64,000 bases of DNA, taken from the NCBI GenBank assembly GCA_037447655.1, contig JBBHKE010002309.1, positions 1 through 64,000 on the forward strand, written 5' to 3'. This stretch comes from Zygnema cylindricum (lineage: Eukaryota > Streptophyta > Zygnematophyceae > Zygnematales > Zygnemataceae). A model generated the notes under the pieces. The model worked only from the letters and a program-made list of their open reading frames with translations. It had not been told where the DNA came from and did not search any database. Shown here piece after piece: positions 53,521 through 63,774 of this stretch (position 1 is its first letter; each line of letters begins with the position of its first letter). A program made the position numbers and the translations under genes.

Positions 53521-53606
53521 CTGGAAATTTATAAAAAATCATCCTTAAGATTTTTAAAGCATGATTTTTACAGCATAAATTTTGCTAGCTTATTTTAAAA
53601 TGAACC

Positions 53607-53890
53607 CTAAAAAACCCTAAAAGGTATATGCGACACTTTTATTTCAACTTTCAATAGATGAGTCATATAGAATGACTTTAAGCTCATCTTACATAACTCC
53701 TTTGGATTTCGAAAGCTATCAAGCAACCTACATACTAGAGTTCTTCCTAGCTTAATTGTGTGGTTTATTGCTCCGATGCTCGAGATGAGTCCACTCTCAT
53801 TCCATGTAGTAACTAAACTATCACTAATTTTTCTCCAAAATATGTGATACATTTCTTCTTATTTCAACTTTCAATGGATGAGTCATAGTG
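53607..53890 (-). other. Protein-like frame flanked by 28-bp direct repeats, in intron 1-2
   Basis: A minus-strand open frame (53607-53852; YHIFWRKISDSLVTTWNESG, then LVCRLLDSFRNPKELCKMSL) of normal composition. It is bounded by direct repeats ATTTCAACTTTCAAT(A/G)GATG at about 53641 and 53861. I do not recognise the protein. It may be a captured gene fragment or relic of an unknown element. It is not needed for the GT47 gene. Confidence 0.35.
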
Positions 53891-54164
53891 TAGAAGAATT
53901 TATTTAAGGACCAGCCTATCATGTTACCGTGAAATGCCACTTTAATTACAATATAACTTTTTAGTTTGCAAAATAGAATCCTCTCGGATCGGTAAAAGAA
54001 ACCCTTGGGGGTTTGATCAAGAAAACAGAAGAGAAATGTCTAGTGTTGCTTCTCCTGTCTCTTCCCACGAAAACACCTTAAAAAACCCTCAAAACACCTT
54101 CAAAAACCCTAACAACACCTTTAAAAAACCCTAAAAGTCCCGTAACATTGAATTACAGACTCAC

Positions 54165-54366
54165 GAATGGATTATTCCACACTGTTCAACAATTGGTCGC
54201 TTTGGAAAAGGGGTGTTTGGTCCACAAAAGCATGATGCCGTTTTTTTGTCGCAAAACGCCTTCTCCACACAACTTGAAAGCATCCATCGAGAATAAATTT
54301 TACGAGAAACATGAGGAATAGAGTCATAATTGCATTCATGTTCGTCCAAAATAGTACAATCGGAGC
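54165..54366 (-). CDS. GT47/ExAD-like exon 1 seen: Cys-rich segment
   Basis: Acceptor TATCCACAG before 54366, donor TTC|GTGAGT after 54165; 202 nt, needs a phase-1 upstream exon, ends in phase 2. It encodes a Cys-rich stretch (HECNYDSIPH, SSCVEKAFCDKKTASCFCG, then PNTPFPKRPIVEQCG). The CDxxxASCFCG...PFPxRP..xQCG pattern is the diagnostic part of ExAD-type proteins N-terminal to the EGF-like module. The upstream exon carrying the membrane anchor is not identified. Confidence 0.75.
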
Positions 54367-54474
54367 CTGTGGATAAAAAAAACAAACTAAAAACACAAAT
54401 GAGATGGTTTTTCCATGAGTGTTTTGACAAACAGGAGGCATGAGATTGCAATTAGTGGATGTGGAGCGAGGAGA

Positions 54475-54575
54475 GAGAGAGAGAGAGAGAGGAGTCTCCC
54501 TCTTTGGTGCTATGAGTAGATAAGTAAATGTGGATGTAGATGTGGATGTAGATGTGGATGTATGTGAGGATAAAA
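54475..54575. repeat. (GA)n and 12-bp GATGTGGATGTA repeats
   Basis: (GA)n at 54476-54494, then three to four copies of GTAGATGTGGAT at 54530-54565. Confidence 0.9.
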
Positions 54576-54700
54576 ATACATGTTTTGATCAATTCCAGTA
54601 TCAATGAAATAGAAAGATCAAGGTTATACCTTTTGAAGGTGATGTCACCATTAAAAATTGAAAATCTGTGACTGTCAAGACGTTAACACGAGTAGTAATG

Positions 54701-54919
54701 AACAGTGCCCATCACTATTAGTGTTAAAACATTTTTCAGGCACTCAAAGTACTTTTCATCACTTGATTTTCCAATTTCCAATCGTAGCATCACAATCGAA
54801 AGGTGGGACCATTACCTCTCAATTATTCCTCCAAAGAATGAAATCCAATTTCTGAAAACAAATTTAAAGACGTTTAAGTGCGCGAAAAAAGTCGAACACT
54901 AGTAGCGATTGATTGTGTA
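54701..54919. mobile_element. 219-bp MITE, family A (diverged)
   Basis: The right end CACTAGTAGCGATTGATTGTGTA and left end (CATCACTATTAGTGTTAAAA) are inverted. Interior phrases (CCAATTTCCAATCGTAGCAT) resemble the 25455 copy, and the length equals that of 8143-8361. Confidence 0.65.
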
Positions 54920-55500
54920 GTTGCCCAGGTTACTTCTCGTGGGGAAATATGAATATGAAGCAAAATCGTTTGTTTGTGAGGCGACATTCTTATTCTGACT
55001 TGGGAATAAACTTATAAAGTCACATCACGCAACCATAATCCATATTCTTTGTTCGACACGTGCCCTAAGACCACGCTCACCGCATTCGATATTTTAAATA
55101 TACGTATATTTGAATAGTTGTTATTCGTATTTGTCAAACCCAAACAAAATCAACAAAATTATTTGTCCTCAAAAGCTGATTTGCAAACGGGAAATTTTTT
55201 TCCACTCCACACAGTCTTCATAATGTGGCCATGATTCCCCAAAACGAAGTTCTAAAATTTGGTATTGTAAAAGCATTACGAAGTGAAGTTGCAAAAAAGG
55301 TTTAATACATATTTTACTCGTAAAATTCATATTTTGCTTTTGAAAAACTTAAAATAGTAGTTGAAATTGCACATCAACTGAATCAGAGTTGAATGTCCTA
55401 ATTGAATGGAAGATATTTTACGAATGTTTTAACACATATTTGGGGTAAAATAGGGTGCAAATGAGGAGAAAGTAATTTAAGTGAAGGTTGACCAACTCGC
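54920..55500. other. AT-rich, nothing recognised
   Basis: Upstream of the last placed GT47 exon; the missing N-terminal exon could lie here or beyond, but I see no signal-anchor frame. Confidence 0.4.
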
Positions 55501-55502
55501 CT

Positions 55503-55700
55503 ACTACACCATGAATCGTTATTAGCGTATTGAACGCTAATTTGGGTACCTTTTTTTTTTCAAATTCTCAAATAGAATTATCCATACTATTTAAAAAAAA
55601 CCCTAATTCCTAATTAGAGTAAACGATTTCTTTGAAATTTCTAAATTCCCATTTAGCGTTAATAACGGTAATTATTCTTATTGTGGCATTTTATTTTATT
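55503..55700. mobile_element. Family B fragment
   Basis: Starts TACACCATGAATCGTTATTA followed by GCTAATTTGGGTACC, matching the left end of the 541-bp element (ACTAATTTGGGTTC), then a TTTAGCGTTAATAACGG internal match. Right end not found. Confidence 0.5.
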
Positions 55701-56140
55701 TTCGTCCCATACTGCCTGGTTGGTCAATTTGAGGCTTTATTTAGTGTGGCCCTCAAAATTTCAGACGCTAATACCACAGATTGTCCTTTCGTAAGTTGTG
55801 TTATGGGCTTTTCATGTGATCTTTTTAAATCGCCTACTTTGATCAGCGACCGTCCGATCGTCCGAATCTGACGGTTTAAATAAAAAGTCCCTCAAAACTC
55901 GTAGAAATTTTTTTTTTTGTCCGATTTTTTTTCAAAATTTAGACATGTCGTTTAATTCTCTATCGATCGATGTGCAACTCAACCCTGTTCCTATTTTATT
56001 TCATTTTGCGGCCAATACAATATGGGTCTTAAGGGCATATTGTATGTTTTGCGTACAATAGGCATATTGTATGGGCGTACGGTCACCTACTTTTGAACTA
56101 TGAATAAAAGTGATTGCGGCATTTTTTTTTAAGACCGCAC

Positions 56141-56489
56141 TTATGTTACACCTTTTAACGCATTTAATAAGTGCATATAATAAGACAAGAAACGAGGACC
56201 TTTCGATTTATGATTCCAAACGTGCTTAATATATTCCGTACAAGCAGTTTTGGACTTAGGAAGATTCTGCTTGGTATACAAGAATGGTGCCGGAACTACG
56301 TCGCTTTTTCTCCTTCGCAATGGAGGGTTCCGATTTACAGTGGAAGAGTGCCCCAAATGTCGTTCGCATTTAACACAATCATGACATATATGGATTTGGA
56401 CACATCTAACGCCCGCAGTTTCGCCTACAGTTTCAAGCCTAAGAGGAACGTGATTGGTAGTCGCCACGTTCCAAAGGAATATGGAAGAA
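56141..56489 (-). other. Unrecognised Cys/His-containing frame
   Basis: A minus-strand frame (to 56524) reads VQIHICHDCVKCERHLGHSS, then PPLRRRKSDVVPAPF and TEYIKHVWNHKSKGPRF. The CxxCxxC-R-x-x-GH pattern suggests a zinc-binding or transposase-like fragment. The opposite strand is also open, so chance cannot be excluded. A family B element begins at 56491, close to its start. Confidence 0.3.
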
Positions 56490-56490
56490 G

Positions 56491-57031
56491 GTACACCGCG
56501 CATCGTTATTAGTGTCGACGACACTAATTTGGGTTCTTAAAGTTTTGATTTTTTCCTCAAATAGGATACATGATTTTAATTTTTCCTTGACATTAATTAA
56601 GGTATCGTACAAAATAGTGTAAAGGACGAATTACAATAATATCTAAATAGTGTGGTGTACGGTCGATGTCAGACCGTACATAATTGTACCTTTTCAAATG
56701 AAAATTTTACAAAAAATGAGTTAAATCAGATGCGCACGCATAGGATCGTGCGCTAAAAAAACGGGATTGTTCTGGCACGTAAATTAGTCTTACATGTACG
56801 GATGTTTAAATTTCACAACGGCGTACGATATTTAAAATTTTGTACGGATACATATATTAATGTATATAACCGTACGACGAATATTCCATTTTTGCTGTTC
56901 CCAAATTAGCATAAACGCCGAAATTAGAATACACCTTTTTTTTTTTTTTTTAATTCTTAATTAGCGTCAATGACGGTATATTTACTTCCACACTATTTAA
57001 ACTTTGACACTAATAACGATGCGCGGTGTAC
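56491..57031. mobile_element. 541-bp element, family B, perfect 26-bp TIRs
   Basis: Left terminus 56491-56516 (starting GTACACCGCGCATCGTTATT) and right terminus 57006-57031 are perfect reverse complements over 26 bp. The outer bases GTAC/TA leave TA as the likely target duplication. The interior is AT-rich and non-coding, with GTGTACGGTC...CAGACCGTAC repeats. The outermost CACCG...ATCG of family A and B ends are alike, so both may be moved by the same transposase. Confidence 0.88.
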
Positions 57032-57161
57032 TTTGCCACACTGTTGAAATTGACTTTACGGCGTGAGCTGACTTCACATGTGCGAATTGCTGAAATGTCG
57101 GCTGAAATTGCCGTCGGGCCGTACTGCAACATATTACGAGGTCGGCGATACTAAAATCTAG

Positions 57162-57310
57162 TGTTGGGTATTGGGTAAATTCATATCGCGATAATTTCAA
57201 TATTCGATATATCGAATATCGATCTAGCAGCCTCCTTCATATATCGTACCGAGACCAACATAAATCATCGCGATATATATTGCGATGATATATTATTTTT
57301 TAAATTTAAA
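57162..57310. repeat. Element D relic (CGATA-rich)
   Basis: TAGTGTTGGGTATTGGG start resembling the element D left end, then ATCGCGATAA, TTCGATATATCGAA and CGCGATATATATTGCGAT palindromes. Confidence 0.6.
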
Positions 57311-57400
57311 ATTTTTTATTTTAATATATTATATTATTTTAGCGAAAATAACAAATTGTCTAATACGCCACGTACGACGTGATTTCCGTTCCGTGACTTA

Positions 57401-57490
57401 GGGTAGGTCCCCATGTACTTATAACTAAGCGAACTTACTTTGTATTTTAGCGCGGATCCGCCGGACCCGATTTTCAAGTGTCTCTATGTG
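57401..57490. repeat. GTAGGTCCCC element, copy 3 (diverged)
   Basis: GGGTAGGTCCCCATGTACTT ... GTGTCTCTATGTG; weaker homologue of 9961 and 11098. Confidence 0.4.
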
Positions 57491-57992
57491 TAAAAACGTA
57501 TTCGTAACTTACGTGTGTGACGATCGTATAGATCGACAATACTTGTGACGGTTATCAAACATCTACGATCTATGCTGTCGCACGTTATTTTTTGGAACTG
57601 CTTGTGATGTCGCATGTCTTACCATGACATTCTAGACATACCGCCTTCCAGCCTGTGCTATTTCACGGATGAAGAAGATGCGCTTTGCCTTCGAGTCGCC
57701 TGTCCGCTTGACGTGAAATGGCATCAGAATTTCGATACCCCTACAAAAAAAAAAACCGTACGGGAAGAAAATGGACAAAATCAAACAAATTGTGTACTTC
57801 TCTTTGTCGCATTGAACCGAAACGGACAAAACATAGCGAATTCTGTACTTTTAGTTGTCCTTGGAAATCTTATGAATTTTTTTGAAACTTACGGCACGTG
57901 CGAATATATGTTCCTATTTGTTTAAAAAAAATCCCTAGTTTTAACACACATCGCGCATGTGTTTTATAGATAAGGTTGAACATGAGGTTTTT
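57491..57992. other. Unassigned region
   Basis: A plus-strand frame (57614-57925) has mixed composition but no recognisable motif; the complementary strand is also open. No claim is made. Confidence 0.3.
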
Positions 57993-58985
57993 TTAGTCGT
58001 CAAGTGGGTCGAAAAACACAAGACGACAAATTTTCAAAGATCCTATTGTTGTTGCCTCTTCCTTTAGTAAGTATGTGTCACTCACCAATCTGTCATAGGT
58101 AATATTGACAATAACCTGATCCTTTTCTGTCACCTCTTTCTCCTCATTCCGAACAACACAAAAGGTGGGTAAATAAATAAATTCGTCAACACAAAGTGCA
58201 TGCCTTTTGTCATCTGTTGAGTCTTGTCTCTCACTCACGAAAGTACTTGATTCCCTTTTTGTTGTGGGTCGGACTAGGTTGTTATCCCATCTATCTCTGA
58301 AAATTACTGAAACACATGCACTTTTATATGATGGACATACCCCGAAGGTATGTCCTAAATCATTACAGTAAAAACAATTCATAGGTCGATCTCGGAACTC
58401 ACTATATCCTTTAATTTTCTGAAACCGAGACTTTGATTCCTTTATACTTTTCTCACTTGATATAACCTTTCTATTAGCCTCTCAATCTAGAACAACTCGT
58501 CTAGCTAGAGTTAAACTCCAATCCCTTTTATCAAATAAAGTTAGTCGATCTAATGCACTCTTATATTCTTTAGGTAAACTTCTCATTAACAAGATAGCTT
58601 GTTGAGCATTTGTAAATTTTTCTCTTGCCAATTCATTTCCTACAAATAATACTTTTAGATCAATATAGTGTTTCTCCATACTACCTCCTACATACTTATA
58701 CTCAACTATTTTGGTAACATTGCTAAACCAATGATATAAAGAAGTCTTTGCATACAAACATTCTAGGTACTTCCATAATTCAACTGCCTTTTCAAAACTT
58801 AGGTATGATATTACCAAATCCTCAGTCAAGGAGTTCTTGATAACCCTTAGACACTCATGATTTTTCCTTATCCATCCATTTGATGTTTCGGCCAAGGTAC
58901 TGTCCACCACATCCATTAGATCCATCATTTTGAAGTAGCTCTCGAGGGCACACTTCTAGTAGTGATATTTTGATCCATCAAGTAT
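57993..58985 (-). pseudogene. Copia gag copy A
   Basis: Gag body 58482-58928 (MMDLMDVVDSTLAETSNGWI, LWKYLECLYAKTSLYHWFSN, LLMRSLPKEYKSALDRLTLF) and, after a stop near 58480, a CCHC knuckle frame 57993-58382 starting NCFYCNDLGHTFGVC. C-terminal to the knuckle is a conserved but unrecognised segment (CVDEFIYLPTFCVVRNEEKE) shared with the copies at 15.4 and 61.8 kb. No pol domain follows. Confidence 0.85.
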
Positions 58986-59039
58986 GGGAAGCCATGGATG
59001 TGGGCCCATAACCTGTTGTCCATAGCCTATTTCGGACAT

Positions 59040-60057
59040 GGATTACTCTCGAAAGCACCACAGACTTCCCCTCAAACAGTTGTGTTTGAGACAACACAGA
59101 TTATTCCAAAAATAACAAAATCCCCTCAAACTGCACCGATAAGCAGTATACTATAGACAATGTAAGCTTCCAAAGTTACAGCCAAATCCACCAAGGAATC
59201 TAGAAGATATAAGCTCTAGAGTTTCACAAAAACAGTTGACATCTTGACAAACTAACCAATTAGACTACTTACAGAATATTACAAAGATACCTGAATAGAA
59301 TGAAAAATCACACACATATGTATTCTATATCATCGAATAACTCCACAAAGTTTCATATGAATGCACCAAACAAAGTGATCATACTAACAGGTCAAAGATG
59401 CAGAAAACAGTTTGCCATTGCTTTGATAAACTTGACTGCGATACTCAAAATATTATAAGTCCTACAAGTTATACTCAGAAAGTTCACTATTGAATGTACG
59501 GAGACATACCAGCTGTACGGTATCTACCATCTACCTAAAATATTGTAAGTATACCTAAATAGTTGAAGGTATGTCAGACTAAACAAATCTACACAAATAA
59601 ACAAATTAACCAAAAGACAAACCAATGTTGTTCAGGATATTTATAGCGACCTCTCCACAATCTTCGTACGTCAAGAACCAAGCTACCCACTAAGCTACCA
59701 TCGTGCAAACATCATTACTCAGAATCTTCAATAGTCATATAATCCGCAACTACGTTGTCCGTACAGTTCAATTCCAAAATAACCGCAGCAGCGTTGTTCT
59801 GTCTGCGTCGCAGCTGCGCCATACCGGCGGCGCCTATTTCAACATTCTGTTTATTTCACATCGGATCGCTTCGCGATCCGTCGTCCATTTGTCACCAATT
59901 GTTCACACCACTCAATGAGTCTTTTACATCACTTTGATTAGATGAATACGTTCGCTCCCCAAATCCGTGAATCTATTCAAAACCTCCATATTAAATCCGA
60001 TTAGCAATTTACGCATGAACTGTCTCGTATGCACGAAACTGACTTTTCAAAACAACA
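59040..60057 (-). mobile_element. LTR A (about 1 kb)
   Basis: On the minus strand it starts TGTTGTTTTGAAAAG at 60057, immediately after a polypurine tract TTAAGGGGAG (60058-60067), so it is positioned as a 3' LTR. It then continues into gag copy A like a 5' LTR. The 3' boundary near 59040 is approximate. It matches 62720-63757 along its length. It contains a perfect hairpin GGATCGCTTCGCGATCC at 59863-59879. Confidence 0.75.
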
Positions 60058-60067
60058 CTCCCCTTAA
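60058..60067 (-). promoter_or_regulatory. Polypurine tract before LTR A
   Basis: TTAAGGGGAG directly upstream of the LTR TG on the minus strand, the expected plus-strand primer for reverse transcription. Confidence 0.65.
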
Positions 60068-60084
60068 AATTTAGTTTCGTGCAC

Positions 60085-60380
60085 CCAGAAAAATATGGAG
60101 CGTGTAATTCTATGCTGCTACGTTGCGCTAGTTCGACATCGCAGCGCAGCATGAATACAAACTGCAGCGTGTTCAACTATGCTGCGATGCTGCCTTAATT
60201 TGACATCGCAACACAGTATGAATACAAAGTGCACCGTGTACTCCTATGTTGGTATGCTGTGCTAATTCGACATCGCAGCCTATGTTGGTATGCTGTGCTA
60301 ATTCGACATCGCAGCCCAGTACGAATACAATATGCAGCCTGTATTGCTATGCTGCCTTGCTGCGCTACTTTGACATCGGA
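60085..60380. repeat. ~70-bp tandem repeat plus a 38-bp duplication
   Basis: Four imperfect units of TGCTGTGCTAATTCGACATC / GCAGTATGAATACAAA. An inner exact duplication CCTATGTTGGTATGCTGTGC... lies at about 60242 and 60280. Confidence 0.85.
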
Positions 60381-60460
60381 ACCCTAGAAGCTGCTCCTTT
60401 TCACCCTTAATTTCCTTCTCACAACCTCATCTACTGAGACTAAAGCTTTCAAATTCAACA

Positions 60461-60470
60461 CTCCCCTAAA
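60461..60470 (-). promoter_or_regulatory. Second polypurine-tract-like site
   Basis: TTTAGGGGAG followed by TGTTGAATTTG at 60460 on the minus strand, the same arrangement as at 60058-60067 and 403 bp from it. Confidence 0.4.
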
Positions 60471-61518
60471 GCTTAAGACTAAGTAGTCCATTTTGTATGA
60501 AGATATTTCTACTCTAATGGATACACAAACAAAAGAAAGAATGAAAAACTATTTAGAGATTCAAAATTCTACCAACCTCCACAATTCATCCTATAAGAAT
60601 TTTAGCAAAAACAACACATCACCAGTGCTTTGTCAACGTCGCCATTGCTCTTGCTCCTTTCTGCCAATTCCCATTCGCCTTTTTTGAAAACTACCACTTT
60701 GCAAAAAGTGTCCTCTAATAGCTCCCCTTACGGCTTGAATGCCAAACTGTCCCATCACTAATGTCCTAACACCTCTCTTGTAAATCTGAATTTCCACTCG
60801 TCCTTGTCACTTAGCAATGTTATCAAATTTGCCGAAAATCTATCACCTACACACTTTTATCAAACAATTGCTGCATATTCTCCCTTTGTAGAGACTTCCA
60901 CGCCATCCATTTCCTTAGATGTATGTTAGTGACGCTACTACACCAAATTCTCATGAAATTTCCTGAAAATTCATTCAAGTCTCCCCATTTTCTCGTTACA
61001 CATTCTCTTACTCTTTCCGGTTGCGCCCTTTGATGTGATCGATTTTGTAACATGCTTTTTCTCCAACGGTTTTTCCGCAATTTTTCTCACTTTCTTGGTT
61101 TCTTATGACTATCTGATCTGTTCAAAGTTTTTCCATGGTATCCCTTCCCATTTCCTCTATAACATGTAGTTTTTCTTACTATTTTTTGGTCTTTTTCCAT
61201 AGATCTGCCACTTCTCTTAAGTGTATGTATTTTCAATATATTCAGTCTGACCCATTTTTCCAATTAGCTGCTCTTTCCTCTTCCTAGTATTTTTTCTTGT
61301 TTTCCATCTTCGTCCAGATTTATGACCTTTTTCGGCTCTCATGAACTTTTTTCTTTAGCCTTGATTTCTTAACAGTTTTTACCTGTATTTCGTTGAGTTG
61401 AACAGTTTTTTAACCCACAATATTTTCCACTTTTGATGTTAATTCCCCATTTTGTGTAAATTCACTCTTTTCTATCTCATCATCTTCTCAATCCCTTTCT
61501 CGAATATCTGTTTTTATT
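60471..61518. other. Internal non-coding region of the gag-only element
   Basis: Between gag copy B and LTR A. Short frames only (for example 60847-61080 minus, Arg-rich); no protease, integrase or RT motifs on either strand. Confidence 0.6.
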
Positions 61519-62700
61519 TCAGTGTTCTCTATTTCTAAAGAATGTTTCTTCAATCAATTTTAAATTTACTTCTTTAACTCCCTTTACTTCCTGAATCTCT
61601 TCTTCTTGTACGTCATCCTCACACACCAATTTATCACAAGGAGTTACACAAACCGAGTCTATTTCACTCTCTTCTTTCTCCTCACCATTTTTGGCGACAA
61701 CAATCTTTCCAGTTTCTTCCACTTCTTTGTGTCTTTCACTTTCTTCGGCTTCTCTTATTGTTGTTGCCTCTTGCTTTAGTAAGTGTGTGTCACTCACCAA
61801 TCTGTCATAGGTAATATTGACAGTAACCGGATCCGTTTTTGTCACATTTTTCTCCTCATTCCAAACAACACAAAAGGTCGGTAAATAAATAAATTCGTCA
61901 ACACACAGTACATGCCTTTTGTCATCTGTTCAGTCTTATCTCTCACTCACGAAAGTACTTGATTCCCTTCTTGTTGTGGGTCGGACTAGGTTGTTGTCCC
62001 ATCCATATCTGAAATTCCTTGAAACACATGCACTTTTATATGATGGACATACCCTGAAGGTATGTCCTAAATCATTACAGTAAAAACAATTCTTAGGTCG
62101 ATCTCCGAACTCACTATTTCCTTTAATTTTCTGAAACTAAGACTTTGATTCCTTTATATTTTTCTTACTTGATAGAACCTTTCTATTAGCCTCTTCATCT
62201 AGAACAACTTGTCTAGCTACAACTAAACTCCAATCCCTTTTATCACTTAAAGTTAGTCTATCTAATGCACTCTTATATTCTTTAGGTAGACTTCTCATTA
62301 ACAAGATAGTTTGTTGAGCATCTGTAAAGTTTCCTCATGCCAAATCATTTTCTACAAATAATGCATGTAAGTCAATACAGTGTTTCTCTATACTACCTCC
62401 TACATACTTGTGCTTAACTATTTTGGTAACACTGATATAAAGAAGTCTTTGCATACATACATTCTAAGTACTTCCATAATTCAGCTGCCTTTTTAAAACT
62501 TGGGTATGACATTACCAAATCCTCAGTCAAGGAGTTCTTGATAACCCGTAGACACTCATGATTTTTCCTTATCCATCCATTTGATGTTTCGGCCAAGGTA
62601 CTGTCCACCACATCCATTAGATCCATCATTTTGAAGTAGTTCTCGAGTGCACACTTCCACTTGTGATATTTTTATCCATAAAGTATGGGTAGCCATGGGT
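61519..62700 (-). pseudogene. Copia gag copy B
   Basis: The same protein as copy A with several frame breaks: N-terminal part 62414-62629 (MMDLMDVVDSTLAETSNGWI), knuckle near 62050-62095 (NCFYCNDLGHTFRVC) and a C-terminal frame 61519-61845 (NITYDRLVSDTHLLKQEATT, then a Glu/Lys-rich tail) that is longer than in copy A. No pol. Confidence 0.85.
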
Positions 62701-62719
62701 GTGGGCCCATAACCTGTTG

Positions 62720-63757
62720 TCCATAGCCTATTTCAGCCATGGATTACTCTCGGAAGCACCACAAACTACCCCTCAAACAGCTGTGTTTCAGACAGCACAG
62801 ATTACTCCAAAAATAACAAAATCCCCTCAAACTACATCAATAAGCAGTATACTATAGACAATGTAAGCTCCGAAAGTTAGAGCCTAATCCACTAAGGAAT
62901 ATAGAAGATATAAGCTCTAGAGTTTCACAAAAACAGCTAACAGCTTCGCAATCTAACCAATTAGACTGCTCACAGAATCTTACAGAGATACCTGAATAGA
63001 ATGAAAATTCACACACATATGTATTCTATATCATCGAATAACTCCACAAAGTTTCATATGAATGCACCAAACAGAGTGATCACACCATCAGGTCAAAGAT
63101 GCAGAAAATAGTTTGCCATTGCTTTGATAAACTTGACTGCGATACTCAAAATATTCTAAGTCCTACAAGTTATACTCAGAGAGTTCACTACTGAATGTAC
63201 GGAGGCATACTAGCCGTACGGTATCTACCATCTACCTAAAATATTGTAAGTATACCTAAATAGTTGAAGGTATGTGAGACTAAACAAAATCTACACAAAA
63301 AAACTAATTAACCAAAAGACAAACGAATGTTTTTAAGAATATTTACAGCGATCTCTCCGCAATCTTCGTACGTCAAGAACCAAGATACCCACTAAGCTAC
63401 CATCGTGCAATCATCATTACTCAGAATCTACACTAGTCGTATTATCCGCAATTGCGTTGTCCCTACGGATCACATCCAAAATAACCGCAACTGCGTTGTC
63501 CTGTCTGCATCGCAGCTGCGCCATACCGGCGGCGCCTATTTCAACATTCTATTATTTTACATCGGATCGCTTCGCGATCCACTATCCATTTGTCACCGCT
63601 TGTTCACACCACTCAATGAGTCTTTTACGTCACTTTGATTAGATCAATACGTTCGCTCCCCCAATCCGTGAATCTATTCAAAACCTCCATAATAAATCCA
63701 ATTAGCAGTTACGCACAAACTGTCTCGTACGCACGAAACTGAATTTTCAAAACAACA
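62720..63757 (-). mobile_element. LTR B (about 1 kb)
   Basis: Begins TGTTGTTTTGAAAATTCAG at 63757 on the minus strand. Nearly collinear with LTR A (offset 3700 bp), with scattered substitutions and small indels, roughly 93% identity by eye. It includes the GGATCGCTTCGCGATCC hairpin at 63564-63580. Positioned as the 5' LTR of the gag-only element. The 3' boundary is approximate. Confidence 0.75.
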
Positions 63758-63774
63758 AATTTGTCGTAGGAGTT

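Larger units (their letters stand above)
41073..54366 (-). pseudogene. GT47 exostosin-family glycosyltransferase, ExAD-like, disrupted
   Basis: 13 exons placed on the minus strand: 54165-54366, 53010-53520, 52180-52491, 50392-50478, 49974-50108, 49644-49760, 48837-49084, 47494-47535, 46793-46840, 43600-43732, 42956-43153, 42181-42366 and 41073-41642. All junction phases agree once the LTR is discounted. Apart from the last exon the exons sum to about 645 codons. Order: Cys-rich segment, EGF-like module, short linker, then the exostosin (GT47) domain starting RPLIYVYDLP. Layout and motifs match the plant ExAD type (At3g57630-like), a Golgi type II enzyme that adds arabinose to extensin hydroxyproline side chains; that activity is known for the Arabidopsis protein and only inferred here. 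Two lesions are seen: a solo LTR inside exon 2 and TGA 49073-49075 in exon 7. The N-terminal anchor exon upstream of 54366 was not found. Confidence 0.85.

Noticed and set aside
57614-57925. Plus-strand 103-codon frame as a gene
   Set aside because: No motif, no splice or start context, and the opposite strand is open over the same stretch.
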